Source: an uncultured Oscillospiraceae bacterium
Lineage (GTDB): Bacteria > Bacillota > Clostridia > Oscillospirales > Oscillospiraceae
NCBI GenBank assembly: GCA_959022875.1
Contig: CAUFAM010000058.1
Coordinates: 1-6,925 of the forward strand
DNA: 6,925 nt
Reading direction: 5' to 3'
Both the position numbers and the translations under genes were made by a program. Under the pieces are notes generated by a model, which saw only the letters and a list, made by a program, of their open reading frames with translations, was not told where the DNA came from and searched no databases. Shown here piece after piece: positions 1-5,870 of this stretch (its first letter is position 1; every line of letters starts with the position of its first letter).

Positions 1-14
1 GTACCGCATAATAA

Positions 15-48
15 TACCCCCTCTACTGGGTGTCCAGTAAAGGGGGTA
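15..48. repeat. Imperfect inverted repeat (two 15-nt arms, 4-nt loop)
   Basis: The arm at 15-29 pairs with the arm at 34-48 around the loop 30-33 (GTGT). Fourteen of the 15 positions match, with one mismatch (C23 against A40). The outer block TACCCCCT pairs with AGGGGGTA and the inner block TACTGG pairs with CCAGTA. It lies 38 nt beyond the stop codon of the M16 peptidase gene. Read on the minus strand, the stem is followed by TTATTAT, which is only a weak U-tract, so it may be a poor terminator. Because it is almost a full palindrome it could also be a protein-binding site, a recombination site or the end of a mobile element. The window edge prevents a decision. Confidence 0.6.
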
Positions 49-86
49 CATATCACAAAAGGCCGTCCTCCGTTTTGAGCTTGATT

Positions 87-1334
87 TCAGTGCAGCAGCG
101 CCCGGTAGGCGTCGGCGCTCCCCACCCGCCCCACAGCGGAGAGGGAGGCGTTTTCAAAACGGAACAGCTCTCCGGCCAGGGCCTGCACGTCCGCCCGCGT
201 CACCGCGTCGTAGGCAGCGATGATGGCGTCCTCGTCCAGCACCTCGCCCTGGAGCAGCTCGCCCCGGCCCAAGCTGCTCATGTGGGACTGGGTGGACTCC
301 AGCCCCATGAGCACGTTGGCCTTGGACTGCTCCCGGGCCCGGTCGAGCTCGGCCTGGGTGACGCCGTGCTCGGTCAGCTCCCGGACCACGGCCAAAATGG
401 TGTCCAGCGCCTGTCCCTCGGTCTCCCGCCCCAGGGCGGTGTAGACGCCGAAGTAGCCGGTATCGTCATGGCAGGTGCCGTAGGAGTAGATGGAGTAGCA
501 AAGCCCCTTCTGCTCCCGCACCTGCTGGAACAGGCGGGAGGACATGCCGCCCCCCAGGATGGAGGACAGGAGCTGGAGCTGGAACCGCCGGGGGTCGGCG
601 AAGGACAGGCCGGGGAAAGCCAGGGTCAGGTGGTTCTGCTCGATGGCCTTCTTCTTCACCACCACCCCGGGCACATAGGCGGCGGCCCTCGCAGCGGTGT
701 GGGGCCGCGCCTCCAGGCCGGCAAAGCGCCCGGCCAGCTCCGCGGCGTCGGCGTCGGTAAAGCTGCCCGCCAGGGCCACCACGATGCGGTCGGGCCGGTA
801 GTGGGCGCGCTGGTACGCCCGCAGCCACGCCCCGTCCATCTTGTCCAGGGTGGCCTTTCGTCCCAGGATGGGCCGGGCCAGGGGGGAGCCCTTGAATACC
901 GCCCCGGCCAGCCGCTCGGCGCAGAGATCCTCCGGGTTGTCCTCGTACATGCCGATCTCCTCCAGGATCACCCCCCGCTCGGTCTCCACGTCGGCGTCGT
1001 CGAACCGGGAGTGGAAGAACATGTCGCACAGGATGTCCGCCGCCCGGGCCAGGTGGGTGTCCAGCACCCGGGCATAGAAGCAGGTGCACTCCTTGGTGGT
1101 GAAGGCGTTGATCTGGCCGCCCACGGCGTCCATCTCCTCCGCCAACTGGGCGGCGGTGCGGCTCCGGGTTCCCTTGAAGAGCATGTGCTCGATGAAATGG
1201 GCCGCCCCGTTCTCCCCCGCGCTCTCATGGCGGGAGCCGGTCCCCACCCAGATGCCCAGGGAAACCGAGCGCACCCCCGGCACATGCTCCGTCAGGATAC
1301 GCACCCCGTTGGGGAGCGTCTTTTTTTCATACAT
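87..1334 (-). CDS. M16 family zinc metallopeptidase (processing-peptidase-like)
   Basis: This 415-residue protein belongs to the M16 peptidase family, the group of mitochondrial processing peptidase beta and Bacillus MlpA/YmxG; the length is usual for single-unit bacterial members. Its N-terminal domain carries the inverted zinc motif HxxEH (H46, E49, H50), and the third ligand is probably E126 in an ERGVILEEI stretch. The C-terminal half has the family's glycine-rich loop (GGGMSSRLFQ, about 261-270) and the later R273/Y280 pair that helps bind peptide substrate, so it looks catalytically intact. There is no signal peptide, suggesting a cytoplasmic enzyme. The ATG at 1334 was chosen because the family starts with a MYEKKTLPNG-like sequence; an in-frame GTG at 1355 would add seven residues, and a TTG at 1337 is better spaced from a GAGGT. 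It lies 64 nt after a membrane microprotein gene with no terminator between them. The physiological substrate is unknown. Confidence 0.93.
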   Translation of the reverse strand: MYEKKTLPNGVRILTEHVPGVRSVSLGIWVGTGSRHESAGENGAAHFIEHMLFKGTRSRTAAQLAEEMDAVGGQINAFTTKECTCFYARVLDTHLARAADILCDMFFHSRFDDADVETERGVILEEIGMYEDNPEDLCAERLAGAVFKGSPLARPILGRKATLDKMDGAWLRAYQRAHYRPDRIVVALAGSFTDADAAELAGRFAGLEARPHTAARAAAYVPGVVVKKKAIEQNHLTLAFPGLSFADPRRFQLQLLSSILGGGMSSRLFQQVREQKGLCYSIYSYGTCHDDTGYFGVYTALGRETEGQALDTILAVVRELTEHGVTQAELDRAREQSKANVLMGLESTQSHMSSLGRGELLQGEVLDEDAIIAAYDAVTRADVQALAGELFRFENASLSAVGRVGSADAYRALLH

Positions 1335-1358
1335 CAAACCATTGTAACCTCGCACTTC

Positions 1359-1386
1359 TCTATATTTTCGCGCTTAGTATGGACAA
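1359..1386 (-). promoter_or_regulatory. Possible weak promoter before the M16 peptidase gene
   Basis: On the minus strand TTGTCC (1381-1386) and TATAGA (1359-1364) are separated by 16 nt; each matches the housekeeping consensus at four of six positions. The same stretch contains CATACTA (1375-1381), which is the -10 form used by the forespore factor sigma-G, but no good sigma-G -35 lies 17-18 nt upstream. This would give the peptidase gene its own promoter within the unit. The call rests on short degenerate matches only. Confidence 0.25.
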
Positions 1387-1398
1387 ATACCGTGCCGT

Positions 1399-1485
1399 TT
1401 ACGCCCCGCGCAGGGCAATCAGGAGCAGTACCACCGCCGTGATGGCCAGGATCAGCGCCAGGTAGCCCACCACCTTCTTTTTCAT
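1399..1485 (-). CDS. 28-residue single-span membrane microprotein
   Basis: This short open reading frame encodes 28 residues. It begins with MKKK, continues with an uninterrupted hydrophobic stretch from about V5 to L25 (rich in L, A, I and V), and ends with RGA before TAA. The predicted form is a single membrane helix with a positively charged N-terminus. Support for it being a real gene comes from an AAAGGAG ribosome binding site nine nt before the ATG and a near-consensus promoter about 40 nt upstream of the ATG. It is the first gene after that promoter, and the M16 peptidase gene follows 64 nt later without a terminator, so the two are probably co-transcribed. It resembles no named family that I recognise. 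It could be a free membrane microprotein, a regulator or substrate of the peptidase, or a leader ORF controlling peptidase expression. Confidence 0.65.
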   Translation of the reverse strand: MKKKVVGYLALILAITAVVLLLIALRGA

Positions 1486-1524
1486 GGCCGCGCTCTCCTT
1501 TCCTGTTCTCGTTTGGGTTACAAC

Positions 1525-1553
1525 ACTATATCACATTCCGTCCCACTTGTCAG
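1525..1553 (-). promoter_or_regulatory. Sigma-A-type promoter for the microprotein-M16 unit
   Basis: On the minus strand the -35 box CTGACA (1548-1553) and the -10 box TATAGT (1525-1530) are separated by exactly 17 nt, and each matches consensus at five of six positions. A TG dinucleotide one base before the -10 box makes it an extended -10. Transcription should start near 1518, giving a leader of about 33 nt that carries the AAAGGAG site. It lies just downstream of the terminator of the preceding operon, as expected for the start of an independent unit. Confidence 0.8.
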
Positions 1554-1569
1554 CCGGAAAATCCGCGGG

Positions 1570-1610
1570 AAAAACAGCAGGCCGGGCGGGGGCTCTCCTC
1601 CGTCCGGCCT
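1570..1610 (-). terminator. Intrinsic terminator of the transport/phosphodiesterase operon
   Basis: On the minus strand an AGGCCGG arm (1604-1610) pairs with CCGGCCT (1579-1585). The stem extends across one mismatch by three more pairs (1600-1602 with 1587-1589) and closes a 10-nt loop. After GCTG comes a run of five T residues (1570-1574). It is 40 nt beyond the stop codon of the HAD gene and separates that operon from the promoter at 1525-1553. Confidence 0.8.
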
Positions 1611-1629
1611 GTATGCAGAATGTCCTCCC

Positions 1630-1649
1630 GCCGGGCTGGACTGCCCGGC
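1630..1649 (-). promoter_or_regulatory. GC hairpin just after the HAD gene stop codon
   Basis: A perfect 7-bp stem (GCCGGGC at 1643-1649 read on the minus strand, pairing with GCCCGGC at 1630-1636) closes a 6-nt loop and starts immediately after the stop codon. No T-run follows, so it is not itself a standard terminator. It stands directly upstream of the intrinsic terminator and may protect the transcript end or help RNA polymerase pause. Confidence 0.5.
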
Positions 1650-1650
1650 T

Positions 1651-2478
1651 TCAGCACCAGGCAGCCAGCAGCTCCTTCAGCTCCTCCTGCGTGCGGATAC
1701 AGGCATCCCAAAGGCCCTCATCATCCGCTGGGTATGGAGAAACCCGCAGGGTGCGCGCTCCGGCCCGCAGGCCGGCGTACAGGTCGCCGTATCCCTGGTC
1801 CCCCACAAACAGCATCGCGTCAGATGGTATCCCCCAGCGGGCGCTCCACCCTTCCATACGTTTCGGAGTGGCGTGGGGCTTCTCCGCGTCAAAAATCTGC
1901 TCGTCAAAGCACCCCAGCAGCCCCAGCCGGGCCAGAAGCGCCTCTCCTCCCTCCCGCCTGGAATTTGAGCACAGCACAAGCCGGATGCCGCGGTCCCGCA
2001 GGCGGAGAAGCCGCCCGGCCAGCACCGGATCCGGTTGGGGGCCCACCCCGTCGGTCAGCAGATCCCGCCGGGCCAACTGGAACCGCTCCCAGAACGCCTC
2101 ACCGTCCCAGCCGATACGCCGGGCCAGGTACATGGCCAGGCTCCAGCCGTCGGAGATATAGGACCAGCATCTCCGGTCCAGCCAGGGCGAGGGGTCCGGA
2201 CGCAGGAGTGCAGCCTCGGTGGGCACAGCCAGCAGCGCGGCGGCCGGGCCAGGACACACCCCCCATTCCTTGGGGGCAAACCGGCCGCAGCGGAAGGCCG
2301 GATTGCCTCCCGCCAGCACCCGGCTCATCTCCGCCTTTACAGACCCGATCTCCTTCTCCCATGGAGTACCGGCAAAGTAGTAGTCGATCATTCGCAGGTA
2401 GATACGGTCGTCGTGGTAGAGCGTGCCGTCCAGATCAAAACAGACAAGCCCCGGGGCAGCCTGTAACCCTCTTCCCAT
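1651..2478 (-). CDS. HAD superfamily phosphatase with helical cap
   Basis: The 275-residue protein has all four haloacid dehalogenase motifs. Motif I is DLDGT, with nucleophile D15 and general acid/base D17. Motif II is S171 in VLCSNS, the motif III lysine is probably K200 or K206, and motif IV is GDQGYGD with magnesium ligands D227 and D232. The long insert of about 150 residues between motifs I and II fits a C1-type helical cap, which usually means a small phosphorylated substrate. The DLDGTLY form recalls nucleotidase and sugar-phosphate members, but the substrate cannot be read from sequence. Its ATG overlaps the stop codon of the phosphodiesterase gene by one base (TGATG), and no clear ribosome binding site precedes it, so translation is probably coupled. 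In this context it may remove phosphate from the product of that phosphodiesterase. It is the last gene of the operon and has no signal peptide. Confidence 0.9.
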   Translation of the reverse strand: MGRGLQAAPGLVCFDLDGTLYHDDRIYLRMIDYYFAGTPWEKEIGSVKAEMSRVLAGGNPAFRCGRFAPKEWGVCPGPAAALLAVPTEAALLRPDPSPWLDRRCWSYISDGWSLAMYLARRIGWDGEAFWERFQLARRDLLTDGVGPQPDPVLAGRLLRLRDRGIRLVLCSNSRREGGEALLARLGLLGCFDEQIFDAEKPHATPKRMEGWSARWGIPSDAMLFVGDQGYGDLYAGLRAGARTLRVSPYPADDEGLWDACIRTQEELKELLAAWC

Positions 2479-3758
2479 CAGGGCCGCACCAGGGCATCCA
2501 CCGGATGCCCGTCCATTCCTATGGGTTCCAGCCCCAGCAGACGGAGGATGGTGGGCGCGTGGTCAATGAGCCTCCCGCCGTGGATTATCCTGCCGGATAC
2601 AGCATTGGGCCCGGCAACGATGAAGGGGGGCTTGTCCCCCTTCCAGGGCAGGTGGCCGTGGGTGGAGACCGATGGCTTATATTCCTTTATGTCGTTGACA
2701 CTGGTGATAAGTTGCTCCCCATCCAGGGCCCTTCCAAAGCACACCCGGTCGCCGGCTTCAATGACAAAGTCAAAATCGCCGGTCAGGTGCATCTGCGCGG
2801 CCTCCTCTTTGGTAAAGATCCGCTCCAGGTATTTGGGGTACTTCTTCTGTTGCTCCAGCAGGACGCAATACACCATTTCCCGGTCCACCTCCGGCCGGAG
2901 ATAGATGTGTGCGCTGAGCGAACAGTTGGCGGCATAAACCTGATAGTCTGCCAGGGAACCGTCCTCCGCGGTCTGGAGCCAGCCCAGCCGGTGGAACAGG
3001 GCGTTCAGATGGAACATCTCGTCGCAGTAGAGCTGACCGTGGTCGCCCAGCAGCACAATATTTGTGTTCTCCACGCCGCCGGTCTCCTCCAGCGCATCCA
3101 GCACAAGCCCCATCTGTCCGTCAATAAAGCGGAAGGCGTGCTCCAGATCTCCGTGCACGCCCAGGCGGTGGCGCTGGTGGTCAACGTAGGACAGGTGGAG
3201 CAGCATCAGGTCGGGGCGGTGGGCCCGGATGATGTCGGCGGCGCACTTGGCGGCGAACTCGTCCATCTGTGGCGTCTTCATCCAGCGGAGCATGTGCTTA
3301 TTGGCCTCAAAAATCTCCTCCACCGCAGGGCTGTTGGCCCTGGTAAACCACGGTGTCGGGTCATCCTCCTCCTGCGGGGCCCAGATCTCGCCAATATTGT
3401 ACTCCGCTCCTGAGGCGCACATGACGGGCCAGGTGACGGTAGAGGCAGTCAGCCCCGCCTGTCTTGCAAAATCCACCACGGTAGGCACCTGAATGGCCTC
3501 CCGCCACCAATACCAGTCCATCCGTCCCTTTGCAAAAAAATCTGGAATCTCATTATTGTTGATGCCAGTCCGGTCCGGCCAGCAGCCGGTGGCGATGGTG
3601 GCATGGCAGGGATAGGTTAAGGTGGGATAGATACATTCGATATCCGTAATCCAGGAGGCATGCTCCATCACGCGCCCCAGGTTGGGAAGCTGCTTCAGCA
3701 CGGGGATATCCGCTGTGATCAGCGCATCAATGGAGACCACTAGGGTGCGATTTGTCAT
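2478..3758 (-). CDS. NPP-type phosphodiesterase/nucleotide pyrophosphatase (alkaline phosphatase superfamily)
   Basis: This 426-residue protein matches the type I phosphodiesterase/nucleotide pyrophosphatase family. The two-metal site appears complete: D11 in VVSIDAL; T48 in YPTLTYPCH followed by TGCWPDRTG, where T48 is the expected nucleophile; D193 and H197 in YVDHQRH; D239 and H240 in LLGDHG; and H367 in STHGHLPW. Relatives hydrolyse nucleotide, glycerophospho- or other phosphodiesters, and some act on phosphonoacetate, so the reaction class is firmer than the substrate. No signal peptide or membrane anchor is visible (MTNRTLVVSIDAL runs directly into the first strand), so it should be cytoplasmic and act on imported material. 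The start at 3758 has an AGGAAGGA site and follows the previous gene by 15 nt; its stop overlaps the HAD start. Its position after a Ugp-like importer parallels the phosphodiesterase UgpQ of enterobacteria, although the fold is unrelated. Confidence 0.92.
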   Translation of the reverse strand: MTNRTLVVSIDALITADIPVLKQLPNLGRVMEHASWITDIECIYPTLTYPCHATIATGCWPDRTGINNNEIPDFFAKGRMDWYWWREAIQVPTVVDFARQAGLTASTVTWPVMCASGAEYNIGEIWAPQEEDDPTPWFTRANSPAVEEIFEANKHMLRWMKTPQMDEFAAKCAADIIRAHRPDLMLLHLSYVDHQRHRLGVHGDLEHAFRFIDGQMGLVLDALEETGGVENTNIVLLGDHGQLYCDEMFHLNALFHRLGWLQTAEDGSLADYQVYAANCSLSAHIYLRPEVDREMVYCVLLEQQKKYPKYLERIFTKEEAAQMHLTGDFDFVIEAGDRVCFGRALDGEQLITSVNDIKEYKPSVSTHGHLPWKGDKPPFIVAGPNAVSGRIIHGGRLIDHAPTILRLLGLEPIGMDGHPVDALVRP

Positions 3759-3773
3759 GGGGTCCTTCCTTTC

Positions 3774-4367
3774 TTAAGTACGGTCCTGTTGGGCCTCTTC
3801 CTCTTTCATCAGCGCAACGAGCTCCCGCTCCCAGCGCTCGGTCTCCTCCAGCTCCTCCGCCGTAGCCCGGACCCCCGGCCGGACACAGGCGGCCTCGGCC
3901 AGGAAGTGGTCGATGTTCCGCCCCCGCTCCTGGCCGGTCAGCGTGTGCATGTCATACACATAATCAGGCAGGGGAAAGGGGTCTCCCCGCCGTATGCGCC
4001 GCTTAACCACACTGGCAAGCACGCTGGAGCCCCGCTCCTTCCGGCAGGCGCACAGATAGCGCACCGCGTGGACGAAGAGCAGTTGATAATCGGAGCTGTC
4101 CCGGGAGAGCTCCCGGCTGCTGCGGTGAAGGGCGTCCACCACCACTGGGGCCATGGGCTCCCCCAGGCCCACGTCCTCGGCACTGATCACCAGCAGCCGT
4201 CTCCACAGGTAGGCGGTCAGCTCCTCCCCGGTCAGGTAGAGCTCATAGGCAGCCCGCACCGCCAGCTCCGTCTCCCCCCGGCGAATAAATTTCTGGAGGG
4301 CGGATATGACCTCGTCCCCCGGGTGTCCGCTGGGAGTTACGATGTCATGGTAAAAAATTGGTATCAT
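3774..4367 (-). CDS. Stand-alone protein resembling the RarA/MgsA C-terminal domain
   Basis: The 197-residue protein has no AAA+ ATPase part: there is no Walker A or B motif. Residues about 21-75 (ALQKFIRRGETELAV, then YLWRRLLVISAEDVGLGEP) resemble the segment of the replication-associated AAA+ protein RarA/MgsA that reads roughly RRLVRxASEDIGLADP. Residues about 132-157 (PLPDYVYDMHTLTGQERGR, then HFLAEA) resemble the end of a widespread family of small stand-alone proteins with this domain and no assigned function. The C-terminus (170-197) is a charged, probably helical tail. The start at 4367 was chosen for its AAAGGA site eight nt upstream; an extension to 4451 would translate the GC hairpin and is unlikely. 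It lies between the binding-protein and phosphodiesterase genes, 15 nt before the latter, so it is co-transcribed with metabolic genes. Whether it acts on DNA, as RarA does, or has another role is unknown. Family recognition is from memory. Confidence 0.8.
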   Translation of the reverse strand: MIPIFYHDIVTPSGHPGDEVISALQKFIRRGETELAVRAAYELYLTGEELTAYLWRRLLVISAEDVGLGEPMAPVVVDALHRSSRELSRDSSDYQLLFVHAVRYLCACRKERGSSVLASVVKRRIRRGDPFPLPDYVYDMHTLTGQERGRNIDHFLAEAACVRPGVRATAEELEETERWERELVALMKEEEAQQDRT

Positions 4368-4411
4368 GTCAGGTTTCCTTTCTGCGCGCCCGGGCCGGGA
4401 CACGGGACCGC

Positions 4412-4448
4412 GGCAGGGCGGAGGCGGACGCCCCGCCTCCGCCCTGCC
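4412..4448 (-). promoter_or_regulatory. Very stable intercistronic hairpin after the binding-protein gene
   Basis: A perfect 16-bp stem (4433-4448 with 4412-4427), almost all G-C, closes a 5-nt loop. It begins 10 nt after the stop codon of the solute-binding-protein gene and ends about 44 nt before the next start codon. No T-run follows on the minus strand, so full termination is not predicted. Such structures between a binding-protein gene and downstream genes are known to protect the upstream mRNA from 3' exonucleases and lower downstream expression, as in malE-malF. Here that role is an inference. Confidence 0.75.
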
Positions 4449-4458
4449 CAAGTCCGCT

Positions 4459-5793
4459 TCAGTTGGCGCCGACGGTCTGCTTCAGGTTGGCCAGGGCCAG
4501 CTCCGGCTCCATGCCGTTGTCGGCCACCTCCTGCATCATGGTCTTGACGGCGCTGTTGACGGCGCTGGAGGTGGTGGTAGCATTGGTAAACACGGGCTCA
4601 TAGAAATAGCGGTCACTCTGCTCTACACCGGCCCGCATGTACTCGTGGCCGTCGGCCACATAGGCCTCATAGGCCGGATCCTCCGCCACGGACTGGCGGA
4701 TGGGCAGATAGCCGGTGTTTCCGGCAGCTACCGCCAGGTTGGCGTCATGGGAGGTCATAAACTTGATAAATTCATAGGCGGCATACATTCTGTCCTGATT
4801 TCCGTCCTGATTCAAGGCGATAATGACATGGCCGGCGGACAGGTTGGCGGCGGTATCCTCGCTCACCTGAGGAACAGGGGCGGTTCCCCAGTCCAGCTCG
4901 GGATTTTTGTCTGGGATATAGCTGGCCTCCACGCTGTCGCCGATATACATGGGGATCATCTCATTGGCAAAGGGCCCGGAGAAGAACTGATCCTCCCCCG
5001 CAGTACGCCAGATACCCTCATTCACGTTATCCTGCCACATCTGAAGCACCTTCAGGGTAATGTCGCTGTCCTCGGTGGCAAAGTACAGATTGCCGTTCTG
5101 GTCGGTGTAGCGGCCGCCGTTTTGGAGCAGCAGGGTCATAAAGCTGCCTGCCAGGTTGTCCCAGCCAAAGGCGGGCGCGCCGGTAATGTCTCGGATGGCG
5201 CGGCAGGTTTCCACCAGCTCGTCCCAGGTGGTGGGAACACTGAGTCCGTGCTCGGCAAAAAACGTCTTGTTGTAATAGAGCACCTCGGAGTAGGAGTGGA
5301 TCGGCAGGGAATAGATACCCTCCTTGGCATAGCTGGAGTTCGCCTCCCGCAGCCCTTCAAAGATGTCCTCGTAGTCGGTCATGCCCACATTGGGATCTGT
5401 AATATAGGGCTCCAGGTTAACCACATAGTCGGTCTGGAGGTAGTCGGCCACATAGGGGCGCAGGGCCAGGGTCACATCAGGGGCGCTGCCCGCCTTGATC
5501 GCGCCCACCACGCTGGAATAGAGCTCACTGCTGCTGCCGTTAAAGGTTGGGACCACGGTAATACCCTTCTCGGCTCCTATCGTTTCATTGAACTCCTCCA
5601 CCAGCCCCTCCAGAACCTTCAGGTGGTTCTGATTGGAGATGGAGTGCCAGAACTGGAGTTCCACAGGGCCGGAAAGGGTACCCAGTTCCCCGGCGGGGGT
5701 TTCGGCCCCGCTGGGGGCCGGTTTGCTGCCGCAGGCCGCCAGGGAAAGGCCCAGGGCCAGGGCAAGGCTTACGCTGATGAGCTTCCGTTTCAT
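4459..5793 (-). CDS. UgpB-like extracellular solute-binding lipoprotein of an ABC importer
   Basis: The 444-residue protein starts MKRK, has a hydrophobic stretch and a lipobox LAAC ending at C21, so it should be lipid-anchored on the outer face of the membrane. A Ser/Pro/Gly linker (about 22-42) precedes the family 1 solute-binding fold: ELQFWHS (45-51), AGSAPDV (101-107), LYYNKTFF (172-179), TTWDELVE (188-195) and NTGYLPIR (359-366). These resemble UgpB (glycerol-3-phosphate and glycerophosphodiesters) and related sugar-binding proteins. The C-terminal arginine segment I recall from E. coli UgpB is not evident; a Thr/Ser-rich run (about 403-414) lies there, so the ligand is uncertain. The ATG at 5793 follows AGGAGG by eight nt. 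The frame stays open upstream to 6369, but that part is antisense-like noise overlapping the permease gene in another frame. Two permease genes precede it in the same operon. Confidence 0.93.
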   Translation of the reverse strand: MKRKLISVSLALALGLSLAACGSKPAPSGAETPAGELGTLSGPVELQFWHSISNQNHLKVLEGLVEEFNETIGAEKGITVVPTFNGSSSELYSSVVGAIKAGSAPDVTLALRPYVADYLQTDYVVNLEPYITDPNVGMTDYEDIFEGLREANSSYAKEGIYSLPIHSYSEVLYYNKTFFAEHGLSVPTTWDELVETCRAIRDITGAPAFGWDNLAGSFMTLLLQNGGRYTDQNGNLYFATEDSDITLKVLQMWQDNVNEGIWRTAGEDQFFSGPFANEMIPMYIGDSVEASYIPDKNPELDWGTAPVPQVSEDTAANLSAGHVIIALNQDGNQDRMYAAYEFIKFMTSHDANLAVAAGNTGYLPIRQSVAEDPAYEAYVADGHEYMRAGVEQSDRYFYEPVFTNATTTSSAVNSAVKTMMQEVADNGMEPELALANLKQTVGAN

Positions 5794-5848
5794 CGAAAAT
5801 TCCTCCTTCTTTTCTTTCGTGCCACATGCTTTCATTGTGTTATTCAAA

Positions 5849-5864
5849 GCCCGGCAGGCCGGGC
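5849..5864 (-). promoter_or_regulatory. Short GC palindrome between permease and binding-protein genes
   Basis: GCCCGGC and GCCGGGC flank two bases in a 16-nt near-perfect palindrome, six nt after the permease stop codon. On the minus strand it is followed by TTTGAATAA, which is too weak for an efficient intrinsic terminator. It may cause partial attenuation or stabilise an RNA end at the gene border. The rest of the 77-nt gap holds only the strong AGGAGG site of the next gene and no convincing promoter. Confidence 0.45.
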
Positions 5865-5870
5865 AGGATC

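Noticed and set aside
30..1442. Long plus-strand open frame opposite the M16 gene (470 codons)
   Set aside because: It is antisense to a clear M16 peptidase gene, its product is a low-complexity G/H/Q/V/L-rich protein with no recognisable domain, and no ribosome binding site precedes it. Long antisense frames are expected in GC-rich coding DNA.
1620..3413. Plus-strand open frame of 597 codons opposite the HAD and phosphodiesterase genes
   Set aside because: It crosses two well-supported minus-strand genes and their junction, and its product is Pro/Arg/Ser-rich without motifs.
4412..4448. Intrinsic terminator splitting the operon
   Set aside because: The hairpin has no following U-tract, no promoter is visible before the next gene, and the downstream genes keep close spacing, so read-through is more likely than termination.
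4368..4451. N-terminal extension of the RarA-like protein by 28 codons
   Set aside because: It would be translated from the GC hairpin and gives an Arg/Pro/Gly-rich stretch. The ATG at 4367 has a proper ribosome binding site.
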